Numbered from the stretch's first letter, positions 1 to 8,952 are shown. The stretch: 64,000 nt of DNA from Litorisediminicola beolgyonensis (GCF_042679605.1 NZ_JBHTMU010000019.1:5515-69514), one strand, 5' to 3'. The notes: generated by a model not told the origin, from the sequence alone. Translations and numbers: made by a program.

Positions 1-319
1 TCGGTCCCGCGACGATCACGATGCGCTCGAACGCGCCCTTATGCGCCTGGGTGTAGAGGATGTCGGCGAGATCCTCGGCGAAGCGCTCCTTGGCAAGCTC
101 GTGCCAGTCGGTGTCGTCGAGCGCCGAGCGCTGGCCCGGCGCGCCGTCGTTCATGCGGCCACGCCGGTTGGCGGCCTGCTCGCGGTTCGGCGGGTTGTCC
201 TGCTCCTCAATGCGGAGCACGTTCAGGTCGGGGTTCTCGGCATCGACATCGTTGCGCAGGAAGAGCGCCTTTTCGCTGTCGGTCACGAGCACCCAGGTGT
301 CCTTGGTCAGAACCGACAT
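1..319 (-). CDS. Host attachment family protein (partial, C-terminus beyond window)
   Basis: The frame reads MSVLTKDTWVLVTDSEKALF, then a polar stretch with DNPPNREQAANRRGRMND and AKERFAEDLADILYTQAHKG, and leaves the window at FERIVIVAGP. This matches the family annotated as 'protein required for attachment to host cells' (host attachment / baeRF-like), which is common in alphaproteobacteria and has no firmly established biochemical role. About 106 residues are visible; the C-terminus lies beyond base 1. The ATG at 319 overlaps the TGA of the upstream small gene (TGATG), so the two are probably translationally coupled and share the promoter near 576-600. Family assignment is fairly secure; the function is not. 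Confidence 0.8.
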   Translation of the reverse strand, partial: MSVLTKDTWVLVTDSEKALFLRNDVDAENPDLNVLRIEEQDNPPNREQAANRRGRMNDGAPGQRSALDDTDWHELAKERFAEDLADILYTQAHKGAFERIVIVAGP

Positions 320-537
320 CACACGCTCTCCTTGTTGCCGCTTTTGTCCTGATCCTGGGCAAGGGGGCGGGTCGCGCCCGAGGAGGTCTCGTCGAGCTGT
401 TTCTTCTCGTCGCGGGTGCCGGTCTTGGTGGCGATCCGACCGCCGGAGCGGCCCTGCTCTTCGGGCGCGTCGGGCGCGCCGTCCAGAAGCTCTTCGGTCT
501 CGCTGACGCCGTCTTTGGATCTGTGTCGCTCGGCCAT
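319..537 (-). CDS. Small hydrophilic protein, 72 aa, unknown function
   Basis: This is a 72-residue, highly charged protein (MAERHRSKDGVSETEELLDG...SGNKESV) with no membrane segment, no cysteine and no recognised domain; it looks intrinsically disordered. I chose the ATG at 537 because an AGGAGG ribosome binding site lies about 6 bases upstream; a longer in-frame extension to 753 lacks such a site and has shadow-like composition. It is the first gene of a two-gene unit with the host-attachment gene, which it overlaps by one base. The ECF-like promoter just upstream suggests stress control. Function unknown. Confidence 0.65.
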   Translation of the reverse strand: MAERHRSKDGVSETEELLDGAPDAPEEQGRSGGRIATKTGTRDEKKQLDETSSGATRPLAQDQDKSGNKESV

Positions 538-575
538 GGGGCCCTCCTGAAATGTGTTATGGGTATCTGAAGGAA

Positions 576-600
576 AACGCGCGGTGACGGGCGCTGTTCC
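576..600 (-). promoter_or_regulatory. ECF-type promoter (GGAAC-N16-CGTT)
   Basis: On the minus strand GGAAC (596-600) is followed after exactly 16 bases by CGTT (576-579). This matches the -35/-10 consensus of the alphaproteobacterial general-stress ECF sigma factor (EcfG group). The implied start of transcription is about 30 bases before the ATG at 537, a natural distance. Only the motif is seen; which sigma factor reads it is inference. Confidence 0.55.
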
Positions 601-774
601 TTGGAAAGACGGTCCTTTTCCGACGGGCTTCGGAAATCGCAGGGTCAGCGAGAGGCTGTGGCCCGGATCTGGCGGCAGTTTGGAGCGGGAGCGTAGCCCG
701 CACGCCCGAATGCGTCCTTGCGCGAGGACAAGGACCCGTAATTTCCCCGCCATTACAGCCCCTTGAAATGCAAA

Positions 775-803
775 CCGCCCCGCGGGACGGACCCACGGGG
801 CGG
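775..803 (-). terminator. Likely terminator of sodB
   Basis: A 12-bp stem (775-786 pairing with 792-803, one G-T wobble) with a 5-base loop lies 25 bases beyond the sodB stop codon. On the minus strand it is followed by a short TTTG rather than a long T tract, so it is probably a hairpin terminator of moderate strength. Confidence 0.6.
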
Positions 804-828
804 CTCAAATTGGAACGGATCGCGCCGA

Positions 829-1428
829 TTACATCCGGCTGGCGACGTTCTCCCAGTTGACGAGGTTGTCGAGGAAGTTCGTCAGGTAGGCCGGACGCTT
901 GTTGCGGAAGTCGATGTAGTAGGAGTGCTCCCACACGTCGCAGCCCAGAAGCGCAGTCTGGCCGAAGCAGAGCGGGTTCACGCCGTTCTCGGTCTTGGTG
1001 ACCTTGAGGCCGCCATCGGTGTCCTTGACGAGCCATGCCCAGCCGGAGCCGAACTGGCCACCGCCGGCAGCGGCGAACTCTTCCTTGAACTTGTCGACCG
1101 AGCCGAAGCTTTCGGTCAGCGCGCTCTCAAGCTCGCCGGGCATCTTGTAGCTGTCGGGGCCCATCATCTCCCAGAACTGGTTGTGGTTCCAGTACTGCGA
1201 GGCGTTGTTGAAGATGCCGGACTGGGCGACCGCGTTCGGATCGTAGGTGCCCTTGATGATCTCCTCGACCGACTTTCCTTCCCACTCGGTGCCGGAAATG
1301 GCCTTGTTGCCATTGTCGACATAGGCCTTGTGGTGGATGTCGTGGTGGAACTCGAGGGTCTCCTGCGACATGCCCTTGGAGGCAAGCGCGTCGTGGGCAT
1401 AGGGAAGATCGGGAAGTTCGAAAGCCAT
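829..1428 (-). CDS. sodB: Superoxide dismutase, Fe type
   Basis: Cytoplasmic superoxide dismutase that converts superoxide to hydrogen peroxide and oxygen. The protein is 199 residues, the usual length. Metal ligands are visible at H28 (EFHHDIHH), H82 (NHNQFW), D164 and H168 (DVWEHSYYID). Q78 in NNASQYWNH is at the position typical of Fe rather than Mn enzymes. The ATG at 1428 is preceded by a weak purine-rich site. The gene stands alone, with a hairpin terminator downstream. Metal preference (Fe versus cambialistic) is inferred from one residue pattern; the family call is very secure. Confidence 0.95.
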   Translation of the reverse strand: MAFELPDLPYAHDALASKGMSQETLEFHHDIHHKAYVDNGNKAISGTEWEGKSVEEIIKGTYDPNAVAQSGIFNNASQYWNHNQFWEMMGPDSYKMPGELESALTESFGSVDKFKEEFAAAGGGQFGSGWAWLVKDTDGGLKVTKTENGVNPLCFGQTALLGCDVWEHSYYIDFRNKRPAYLTNFLDNLVNWENVASRM

Positions 1429-1607
1429 GGTCGGGGTCCCTTCGGATTAATCTATGACATATTGCTACCTGTCGCGGAGGAGCACACCCGTCAAGGGCGC
1501 AGACCTCCGTTCCGGGCAGGCTTGTTCAATAAACGCAAGGCACCCGCCCTTGTTCCGAGGAAGTGCGGATCAGGCCGGGCAAATCGCCCTTTGGTCGGTG
1601 AGGCACG

Positions 1608-1638
1608 AAAAAGGGCGCCGGAACCGGTCCCGACGCCC
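1608..1638 (-). terminator. Intrinsic terminator of the sarcosine oxidase operon
   Basis: On the minus strand a 9-bp GC-rich stem (1630-1638 with 1613-1621) is followed directly by TTTTT (1608-1612). It lies about 30 bases beyond the soxG stop codon and is a textbook intrinsic terminator. Confidence 0.8.
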
Positions 1639-1670
1639 TCGATATTCTTGGTGGTTCCCGCGCTGCCGGA

Positions 1671-2234
1671 TCAGAAGACGCCGACCCGCGCGTCGTCCCG
1701 TGCCGAGACCTCCAGAAGGCCGAACACGTAATCCGAGACCGAGCGGAAGCAGATCACCCGCGCGCCGCCCTCGACCAGCCACACCGCGCCCGCGACCTGC
1801 GCGAGCCGCGTGCGGCGGACGATGCCGGGGCCGAAGGCACCCGGGGACATGTCGGCGGGCGTGAGCTTGGCGAGGGTCTCGCGGAGCGCCGCCTCGGGGC
1901 CCTCAAGAGCGATCAGGCTGCGGGCGTCCGACACGACGGCGACCAGCGAATGGGCGTCCGACAGCGCCTCGGTCAGGCGTCCGGCCAGGTCGGGCGCGGC
2001 GTCGTATCCGCAGATCACCAGAAGCTCGTCCGGCGACATCCAGAGAAGGCTGAGGCCCTCGCCCTCGCTGACCCCAAGCGTGTCGGGCACGCCGAGGCCC
2101 AGCGCGTCCGAGACGGCCATGCCGATCTCGTCGAGCGCGCCGCGGATGGTGATCATGCCGGTCGGCCCGGCATCGGCGACGGTGATCGCGCCGCTGGCGG
2201 AGCGGCCGTTCAGGGCGGTCAGGACGTCAGACAT
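1671..2234 (-). CDS. soxG: Sarcosine oxidase, gamma subunit
   Basis: Gamma subunit of heterotetrameric sarcosine oxidase, 187 residues. The family is a structural, folate-binding-fold subunit without its own cofactor. The sequence contains the typical SLLWMSPDELLVICGYD core and ends in DYVFGLLEVSARDDARVGVF. It is the last gene of the soxB-D-A-G order, its ATG overlaps the soxA stop by 8 bases, and a terminator follows. Together the four subunits oxidatively demethylate sarcosine to glycine, giving H2O2 and 5,10-methylene-tetrahydrofolate. Confidence 0.9.
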   Translation of the reverse strand: MSDVLTALNGRSASGAITVADAGPTGMITIRGALDEIGMAVSDALGLGVPDTLGVSEGEGLSLLWMSPDELLVICGYDAAPDLAGRLTEALSDAHSLVAVVSDARSLIALEGPEAALRETLAKLTPADMSPGAFGPGIVRRTRLAQVAGAVWLVEGGARVICFRSVSDYVFGLLEVSARDDARVGVF

Positions 2235-5211
2235 TCTGCTTTTCCCCCTCGGAATCGTAGAACACGGGGCTCACGACGCGCGCCTTGACCGGCGCGCCGT
2301 CGAGATTGCTGACCTCGACGATCTCGTCCATGCGGTCCGGCCCATTCAGGAGGAGCCCCATGGCGATGCCGTGGCCGAGCGTCGGCGAGTGGTAGGTCGA
2401 GGTGATCCGGCCTTGCGTGTTGCACTGGCGGTTGTCGTTGCGCCCGTCGGCCAGGATATAGGCGCCCTCGGGCAGGACCGAGCCGTCCTCGGATTTCAGC
2501 CCGACAAGCTGCCAGCGCGCGGGATCGGTCATGTGGGTCCGCGCCTGCGCGCGCTTGCCGATATAGTCCTCTTTCTTCTTCGAGATCGCCCAGCCGAGAC
2601 CCAGATCCTGCGGGATCACGGTGCCGTCGGTCTCGTCGCCGATCATGATGAAGCCCTTCTCGGCCCGCATGACGTGCAGGGCCTCGGTGCCGTAGGCGGT
2701 GGCACCGAACTCGGAGCCTTCGGCGTGCAGCTTCTCCCAAAGCTCCATCCCGCGGTTCGCAGGCACGGCGACCTCGTAGGAGAGCTCGCCCGAGAAGGAG
2801 ATGCGGAAAATGCGCGCGGGAATGCCCGCGAGCGTGCCCTCGCGCCACTGCATGAAGGGCAGCGCCTCTTTCGAGAGCTCCATGTCCGAGCCGAGCTTTT
2901 CGAGCACCGCGCGGGATTTGGGACCGACCACGGCGATCTGGGCGTATTGCTCGGTCAGGTTGGCGGTGTAGACCTGCCAGTCCCACCACTCGGTCTGGAG
3001 CCACTCCTCCATATGGGCATGGATGCGATCCGCGCCGCCGGTGGTGGTGTGGCAGAGGAAGGTGTCCTCGTCGATCCGCGCCACCACGCCGTCATCCATC
3101 AGGAAGCCGTTCTCCGAGCACATCAGCCCGTAGCGGCAAAAGCCCGGTTTCAGGCTCGACATCAGGTTGGTGTAGAGCATGTCGAGGAAACGCCCGGCAT
3201 CGGGACCCTTGACCACGATCTTGCCCAGCGTCGAGGCGTCGAGTAACCCGAGGTTCTTGCGGGTCGCGGTGATCTCGCGGGCGACCGCCTGCTCTTTGGT
3301 CTCGCCCGCGCGCGGGAAGCAATAGGGACGCCGCCAGTGGCCCACCGGTTCCCACTCGGCATTATGGGCCTCGTGCCAGTCATGGAGCGGCGTGCGCCGG
3401 ACCGGCTGGAAGAGCGCGCCGCGCGCCTCGCCGCCGATCGCGCCCATCGAGATCGGCGTGTAGGGCGGACGGAAAGTGGTGGTGCCGACCTGCGGGATCG
3501 CTTCATTCAACGCGCCAGCAAGGATCGCCAGACCGTTGATATTGCTGAGCTTGCCCTGATCGGTCGCCATGCCGAGCGTGGTGTAGCGCTTGGCGTGCTC
3601 GACCGACTCGAAGCCTTCCTGCGCGGCGAGCTGCACGTCCGAGACCTTGACGTCGTTCTGGTAGTCGAGCCAGGCCTTGGAACGGAGCGCGCGCTTGGCG
3701 CCCTGCGGCATCAGCCAGACCGGCGCGAGCGGCGCTTCCTCGGTTGCACTGGCGGCGGGGGCGTTGCCGCCCATCGCTTGCGCGGCGTCGTTGAGAACGG
3801 CGTCGAGGCCCAGATAGCCGTTGGCGCTGCCCAGCGCGGTGACGAAGGGCTCGCCGTCATGCGAGGTCGGCGCGCGCTCGGGATCGGGGCGGAACATCGC
3901 CTGCGCATCGTCCCAGCTGAGCTTTCCGCCGCAATGGGACCAGAGATGCACGACCGGAGACCAGCCGCCGGACATGGCGACCGCGTCGCAGGCGATCTCG
4001 TCGAGAACGCCGCCCTCGCCCGCCATCGCGCAGATGCCGACCTTCTTGACGCGCTTGCCGCCCGAGACCTTGGCGATGCCGCGGCCCTTGATGACGCGGA
4101 TGCCTGCGGCCTCGGCCTCGGCCATCAGCGCGCCGCCGCCTTCGGGGCGGGCGTCGATCACCGCGGGCACGTCGAGGCCTGCGCGCTTCAGGATCAGCGC
4201 GGTGCGATAGGCGTCGTCATTGTTGGTGACGACCACGGTGCGGTCGCCCGGCGAGACGGCGAAGTTCACGACGTAGTCGCGCACCGCCGAGGCCAGCATC
4301 ACGCCCGGCAGGTCGTTCCCGGCAAAGGAGAGCGGACGCTCGATGGCGCCGGTCGCGGTGACGATGCGCTCGGTGCGGATCCGCCAGAGGCGGTGGCGCG
4401 GACCGGTCTTGTCGGAGAGGTGATCGGTCAGACGCTCATAGGCCAGGAGCGAGCCGTGGTCGTAGACGCCCGAGGCCATGGTGCGCAGGCGCAGCGTCAC
4501 GGTCTCCATCGCCTCGAGTTCCGCGACGGTGCGGGAGACCCAGTCCTCGGTCGGAAGGCCGTCGATCTCGCCGCCATCGACCACCGCGCGACCGCCCCAA
4601 TGGCCGGTCTGCTCGATCAGCAAGACGCGCTCGCCGCGCTCTCCGGCAAGCTTGGCCGCGAGGAGACCGGCGACGCCGCCGCCGACGATCACGGTATCGG
4701 TGTGGTGATGGAAATGCTCGTAGCGGTCGGGATCGCGCGCCTCGGAGCCGGGCGCCTTCCCGAGACCGGCCGATTTGCGGATGATCGGCTCGTAGACATG
4801 CTTCCAGAAGGGGCGCGGGTGGATGAACATCTTGTAGTAGAAGCCCGCGGGCAGGAAGCGCGCGAGCGCGGTGTTCACCGCTCCGATATCGGTCTCGAGC
4901 GAGGGCCAGTGGTTTTGGCTCTCGGCGGCGAGCCCGTCGAAGAGCTCCTGCGTGGTCGCCCGCTGGTTCGGCTCGAACGTGTCGCCCTTGCCGATGCTCA
5001 GAAGCGCGTTGGGTTCCTCCGCTCCCGAGGCCACGACGCCGCGCGGGCGGTGATACTTGAAGCTGCGGCCCATCAGCATCTGGTCATTGGCCAGAAGCGC
5101 CGAGGCCAGCGTGTCGCCCTTCAGGCCCCGCATGTGGCGGCCGTTGAAGGTGAAGCGGGTCTGCTCGGAGCGGTCGATCAGGCGGCCGCCGGTGGCGAGA
5201 CGGGTGCTCAT
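2227..5211 (-). CDS. soxA: Sarcosine oxidase, alpha subunit
   Basis: Large subunit (994 residues, normal length) of heterotetrameric sarcosine oxidase. The N-terminus has the 2Fe-2S-like region FNGRHMRGLKGDTLASALLA. A dinucleotide-binding fold starts near residue 173 (TVIVGGGVAGLLAAKLAGERG region), and the C-terminal ~400 residues form a GcvT/T-protein-like tetrahydrofolate-binding domain (QDLGLGWAISKKKEDYIGK). It transfers the methyl group as an iminium to folate. It overlaps soxG and is preceded by a 100-base gap after soxD that holds a GC hairpin (near 5260-5280). The ATG at 5211 fits the family start. Confidence 0.95.
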   Translation of the reverse strand: MSTRLATGGRLIDRSEQTRFTFNGRHMRGLKGDTLASALLANDQMLMGRSFKYHRPRGVVASGAEEPNALLSIGKGDTFEPNQRATTQELFDGLAAESQNHWPSLETDIGAVNTALARFLPAGFYYKMFIHPRPFWKHVYEPIIRKSAGLGKAPGSEARDPDRYEHFHHHTDTVIVGGGVAGLLAAKLAGERGERVLLIEQTGHWGGRAVVDGGEIDGLPTEDWVSRTVAELEAMETVTLRLRTMASGVYDHGSLLAYERLTDHLSDKTGPRHRLWRIRTERIVTATGAIERPLSFAGNDLPGVMLASAVRDYVVNFAVSPGDRTVVVTNNDDAYRTALILKRAGLDVPAVIDARPEGGGALMAEAEAAGIRVIKGRGIAKVSGGKRVKKVGICAMAGEGGVLDEIACDAVAMSGGWSPVVHLWSHCGGKLSWDDAQAMFRPDPERAPTSHDGEPFVTALGSANGYLGLDAVLNDAAQAMGGNAPAASATEEAPLAPVWLMPQGAKRALRSKAWLDYQNDVKVSDVQLAAQEGFESVEHAKRYTTLGMATDQGKLSNINGLAILAGALNEAIPQVGTTTFRPPYTPISMGAIGGEARGALFQPVRRTPLHDWHEAHNAEWEPVGHWRRPYCFPRAGETKEQAVAREITATRKNLGLLDASTLGKIVVKGPDAGRFLDMLYTNLMSSLKPGFCRYGLMCSENGFLMDDGVVARIDEDTFLCHTTTGGADRIHAHMEEWLQTEWWDWQVYTANLTEQYAQIAVVGPKSRAVLEKLGSDMELSKEALPFMQWREGTLAGIPARIFRISFSGELSYEVAVPANRGMELWEKLHAEGSEFGATAYGTEALHVMRAEKGFIMIGDETDGTVIPQDLGLGWAISKKKEDYIGKRAQARTHMTDPARWQLVGLKSEDGSVLPEGAYILADGRNDNRQCNTQGRITSTYHSPTLGHGIAMGLLLNGPDRMDEIVEVSNLDGAPVKARVVSPVFYDSEGEKQNV

Positions 5212-5311
5212 GTCCGGACCTCCGGTCTGGAGGGAGAGAGCGGCGCGACGGTCGGTCGGACTGCCCCTCCGAGGGGGTTAGTGGCAGGGGTGAGAGGCAT
5301 GATCGCGGGCA

Positions 5312-5635
5312 TCAGGCGGTGTCGCGCCAGCCTGGACGCCGGGCGTCGATGGTCGACAGGATATCCTCGGGCGGCTCGGAGACCTGCGCGGGATAGGTGC
5401 CGAACACCTCGAGCGAGACGGTGCAGCGCGCGGCATGGAACCACTTGCCGCAGCCATGCGAATGGCGCCAGCGCTCGAAATGCACGCCCTTGGGGTTCTG
5501 GCGCAGGAAGAGGTAGTCGTGAAACGCCTCTTCGCCGCTCTCGGGGCCTTCGCGCGTGAGATGAGCCTCGCCGCCGGGATGCAGCTCGGTCTCGTCGGCA
5601 GCGACGCCGCAATAGGGGCAAGTCAGGATCAGCAT
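5312..5635 (-). CDS. soxD: Sarcosine oxidase, delta subunit
   Basis: Small zinc-binding delta subunit, 107 residues (family usually about 90-110). Metal-site cysteines and histidines are visible as CPYCG near the start and HSHGCGKWFHAARC in the middle; the end RRPGWRDTA is typical. It sits between soxA and the inserted membrane-protein gene. A strong terminator ends only about 30 bases upstream of its ATG, so expression with soxB would require read-through or coupled control. Confidence 0.93.
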   Translation of the reverse strand: MLILTCPYCGVAADETELHPGGEAHLTREGPESGEEAFHDYLFLRQNPKGVHFERWRHSHGCGKWFHAARCTVSLEVFGTYPAQVSEPPEDILSTIDARRPGWRDTA

Positions 5636-5664
5636 GGGCGGCTTCCCTCGGACGCAAAGGACGC

Positions 5665-5694
5665 AAAAATCCCGGCCGCGAGAGCGACCGGGAT
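5665..5694 (-). terminator. Strong intrinsic terminator inside the sox gene set
   Basis: On the minus strand an 11-bp stem (5684-5694 with 5669-5679, one G-T wobble) with a 4-base loop is followed by TTTTT (5665-5669). It lies after the small membrane-protein gene and about 30 bases before the soxD start. Its form is as good as any terminator in this window. Confidence 0.8.
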
Positions 5695-5746
5695 GGCATG
5701 GGCTGACGCGCGGCCCGGACGGGCCACGCGGAAGGTGTAGAGAGGC

Positions 5747-6145
5747 CTAGTTGCCGCTGCTGGCTTCAGCGTCGGCTGCAGCGCCGCTATCGGTCGCGGC
5801 TGCGCCCGCTTCAGCAGAGGCGCCGTCACCGGATGCGCTGTCGCCCGACGAGGTGTCGGAGCCGGCATCGGCGCTCGACTCTGCGGCTGCGCCATCATCG
5901 GTGGCCGCTGCGGAGCTGTCCGCATCGCCGCCTTCGACGGAGATACTGACATCGGAGCCGCCGCTCGACCCACCGGCGCTGTCGGTCGACCCGTCACCGC
6001 CCGCGAACATGACCCAGGCAATGATGGCGACGATGACGACGACGATGCCGAGGATGAACGCCATGCCGGAGCCACCGCCCGAAGTGGTCGTTGTGGTCGT
6101 GGTGGTGTTGTGGGTTGCGTCGCGACGCTCGTGTTGGTCGGCCAT
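5747..6145 (-). CDS. Small acidic single-pass membrane protein between soxB and soxD
   Basis: A 132-residue protein of unknown function. It has a short polar N-terminus with a run of eight threonines, one strong membrane segment (about residues 28-48, MAFILGIVVVIVAIIAWVMF), then about 80 residues of Ser/Ala/Gly/Asp/Glu low-complexity sequence without cysteine. By the charge pattern the acidic tail may face the periplasm, but this is uncertain. SD-like CAGGAG precedes the ATG. It has its own terminator and a possible ECF-like promoter (GGAAC-N17-TGTT on the minus strand at about 6181-6206), so it may be an independent unit inserted into the sox set rather than a sarcosine oxidase component. 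Similar disordered membrane proteins occur in Rhodobacterales. Confidence 0.7.
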   Translation of the reverse strand: MADQHERRDATHNTTTTTTTTSGGGSGMAFILGIVVVIVAIIAWVMFAGGDGSTDSAGGSSGGSDVSISVEGGDADSSAAATDDGAAAESSADAGSDTSSGDSASGDGASAEAGAAATDSGAAADAEASSGN

Positions 6146-6281
6146 AGGCTCGCTCCTGAAAAACAGTCAGTTGCGGGCTGAACACGGTCGATCGCGTCCG
6201 GGTTCCAGAAAAGATTCACATCACGCGCGGAATTCCGCTCATGGCGGATTTCGGGCGCAGCCGGGAGCGGACGCTGTGCCA

Positions 6282-7529
6282 TCAGTGCGCGACCCCCGCC
6301 GCGACGCTCTCGTCGATGAAGCGGCCTTCGCGGAAGCGCTCGAGGCCGAAAGCGCGGGCCAGCGGGCCGGGCTCGCCCTTGGCGATCATCTCGGCGGTGG
6401 CCCAGCCGGAGCCCGGGATCGCCTTGAAGCCGCCGGTGCCCCAGCCGCAGTTGATAAAGCAGTTTCCGAGCGGCGTTTTCGAGATGATCGGCGAGCGGTC
6501 GCCGGTCATGTCGACGATCCCGCCCCATTGCCGCAGCATCTTGAGCCGCGAGATCATCGGGAAGGTCTCGATCAGCGAGCGCACGGTTTCCTCGATATGC
6601 TGGAAGGAGCCGCGCTGGGTGTAGTTGTTGTAGCCGTCGGCGCCGCCGCCGATCACCATCTCGCCCTTGTCGGACTGGCTCATGTAGCCATGCACGGTGT
6701 TGGCCATGACGACCACGTCCATGCAGGGCTTGATCGGCTCGGAGACGAGCGCCTGCAGCGCCACGCTCTCGATCGGCAGGCGGAAGCCCGCCATCTCGGC
6801 CAGGACGCCCGAATGGCCTGCGACGACGATGCCGAGCTTGTCGCAGTGGATCGAACCTTGCGTGGTCTCGACGCCGGTGACCTGGCCGTTCTCGGAGCGC
6901 ACCCCGGTCACGGCGCAGTTCTGGATGATGTCCATGCCCATGTCCGAGCAGGCGCGCGCGTAGCCCCAGGCCACCGCGTCGTGGCGCGCGGTGCCCGCCC
7001 GCTCCTGCCAGAGCGCGCCGAGAACCGGGTAGCGCGGTCCCTTGAGCTCGATGATCGGGACGAGCTTCTTGACCTCCTCAGGAGAGATGAAGCGCGTCTC
7101 GACGCCCTGCAGCGCGTTGGCATGCGCGGTCCGCATGTAGCCGCGCACCTCGTGCTCGGTCTGGGCCAGCATCATCACGCCGCGCGGGCTGAACATGACG
7201 TTGTAGTTCAGGTCCTGGCTCATCGTCTCGTAAAGCGAGCGGGCCTTCTCGTAGATCGCGGCCGAGGGGTCCTGCAGGTAGTTCGAGCGGATGATCGTGG
7301 TGTTGCGGCCGGTATTGCCGCCGCCGAGCCAGCCCTTGTCGAGCACCGCCACGTTCTTGATGCCGTGGCGCTTGCCCAGGTAGTAGGCCGTGGCCAGCCC
7401 GTGCCCGCCGGCGCCGACGATGATGACGTCGTATTTCTTCTTCGGCGTGGCCTTTCTCCAGGCCCGCTCCCAGCCTTCGTGGTAGCGGGCGGCTTCTCGG
7501 GCGACGGCGAAGACGGAGTAGCGTTTCAT
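6282..7529 (-). CDS. soxB: Sarcosine oxidase, beta subunit
   Basis: Beta subunit, 415 residues (normal length), a flavoprotein of the glycine oxidase/DadA (DAO) family that carries FAD and a covalent FMN and oxidises sarcosine. The dinucleotide motif DVIIVGAGGHGLATAYYLG lies near residue 35 and is followed by GGGNTGRNTTIIRSNYL; the C-terminal flavin motif is CGWGTGGFKAIPGSGWATAE. It is the first gene of the sox set and is divergent from ccmI across 190 bases. The start MKRYSVFAVAREA is the usual one. Confidence 0.95.
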   Translation of the reverse strand: MKRYSVFAVAREAARYHEGWERAWRKATPKKKYDVIIVGAGGHGLATAYYLGKRHGIKNVAVLDKGWLGGGNTGRNTTIIRSNYLQDPSAAIYEKARSLYETMSQDLNYNVMFSPRGVMMLAQTEHEVRGYMRTAHANALQGVETRFISPEEVKKLVPIIELKGPRYPVLGALWQERAGTARHDAVAWGYARACSDMGMDIIQNCAVTGVRSENGQVTGVETTQGSIHCDKLGIVVAGHSGVLAEMAGFRLPIESVALQALVSEPIKPCMDVVVMANTVHGYMSQSDKGEMVIGGGADGYNNYTQRGSFQHIEETVRSLIETFPMISRLKMLRQWGGIVDMTGDRSPIISKTPLGNCFINCGWGTGGFKAIPGSGWATAEMIAKGEPGPLARAFGLERFREGRFIDESVAAGVAH

Positions 7530-7719
7530 GGGCGCTCGCGATTCCTAGAGGACGGACGATATCGCGCTCTCTTTGCACCCCGCTCCCCCGGCGTCCACGA
7601 CCACAACCGTCACAAATTCGCGCAGTTGCGACATGGGGGCGCTCACGGGGATTTTCCCTTTTGTCGAGGCCCTCGCCACGATAGGACAGCCGCCGGGGAA
7701 GATTTCCTGGGAGTGAGGT

Positions 7720-8952
7720 TTGACGGTCTTCTGGATCATTACCGGCGCCGGTGGCCTTGCCGTCACGGCGCTTCTGGTTCTGGCGCTTCTGCACGGGCGG
7801 CGGAGCGTCGATGCGACTGCGTTCGACATCGCCGTCTATCGCGACCAGCTCAAGGAGGTCGACCGCGATCTCGCCCGCGGCACCATCGCACCGGAAGAGG
7901 CCGAGCGGCTGAAGACCGAGGTCTCCCGCCGCCTTCTCGCCGCCGATGCCGCCGCCGGAACCGAGAGCTCGTCCCGCGCCGGGCGTGGCCCGACCCTGGC
8001 AGCAGCACTTCTGGTCGCCAGCCTGATCCTCGGTGGCGGCTACGGTCTTTACGCCCAGCTCGGTGCACCGGGTTACGGCGATCTCTCGCTTGCCACCCGC
8101 ATCGAGCTGGCCGAGGACGCGCGCCGCACCCGTCCGAGCCAGGCGATGGCCGAAGAGCAGGTGCCCGCCACCCAACCGGCGCAGCAACCCTCCGAGGAAT
8201 ATCTTGATCTCGTCCAGAAGCTTCGCGGCGCGGTCGCCGAGCGGCCCGACGATCTGCAGGGCTACACGCTCCTGGCCCGCTCCGAGGCGGCCTTGGGCAA
8301 CTTCGTCGCGGCTTACGAGGCGCAGGAGCGGATCGTCGAGCTCAAGGGCGATGCGGCCACCGGCAAGGACTATGCCGATCTCGCCGACATGATGGTGCTC
8401 GCCGCCGGGGGCTATGTCTCGCCCGAGGCGGAAGGCGTGCTGGAGCGGACGCTCGCGCGCGATCCCGAGAACGGCGTGGCGCGCTACTATGCCGGTCTGA
8501 CCATGGCGCAGACCGGACGGCCCGACCGCGCCTTCCGGATGTGGGACGCGCTTCTGCGGCGGAGCGCCCCCGAGGACCCCTGGGTGCCGCCCATCGCCGG
8601 GCAGATCGAGGACATGGCGGCGCGCGCAGGCGTGACCGACTACACCCCGCCCATTCCGCGTGCCCCCGCCCTGCCCGGCCCCGGCGCGGCCGATGTCGAG
8701 GCGGCGCAGGACATGACGCCGGAAGCGCGGCAGGAGATGATCCGCGGCATGGTCGCACGTCTCTCCGACCGGCTCGCCACCGAGGGCGGCACCCCCGAGG
8801 AATGGGCGCGGCTCATCGGCGCGCTTGTCGTGATCGGCGATCCCCAGCAGGCCATCGCGGTCTATGCCGATGCGCAAGAGGTCTTCGCGGGCAACGACGA
8901 TGCGCTCGCGACCGTGCGCGAGGCGGCGCAAGGCGCCGGGATCGGGCAATGA
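7720..8952 (+). CDS. ccmI: c-type cytochrome biogenesis protein CcmI
   Basis: Inner-membrane protein of system I cytochrome c maturation that presents apocytochrome to the CcmF/H heme ligation complex. It has 410 residues: TM1 at about 4-24, a short cytoplasmic leucine-zipper-like loop (YRDQLKEVDRDLARG), TM2 near 87-107, then a periplasmic TPR-rich domain. The start is a TTG at 7720 behind GAGTGAGG; an in-frame stop lies 6 bases upstream, so no earlier start is possible. Its stop overlaps ruvX (ATGA). The function fits the heme-rich oxidase operon nearby. Confidence 0.9.
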   Translation: MTVFWIITGAGGLAVTALLVLALLHGRRSVDATAFDIAVYRDQLKEVDRDLARGTIAPEEAERLKTEVSRRLLAADAAAGTESSSRAGRGPTLAAALLVASLILGGGYGLYAQLGAPGYGDLSLATRIELAEDARRTRPSQAMAEEQVPATQPAQQPSEEYLDLVQKLRGAVAERPDDLQGYTLLARSEAALGNFVAAYEAQERIVELKGDAATGKDYADLADMMVLAAGGYVSPEAEGVLERTLARDPENGVARYYAGLTMAQTGRPDRAFRMWDALLRRSAPEDPWVPPIAGQIEDMAARAGVTDYTPPIPRAPALPGPGAADVEAAQDMTPEARQEMIRGMVARLSDRLATEGGTPEEWARLIGALVVIGDPQQAIAVYADAQEVFAGNDDALATVREAAQGAGIGQ

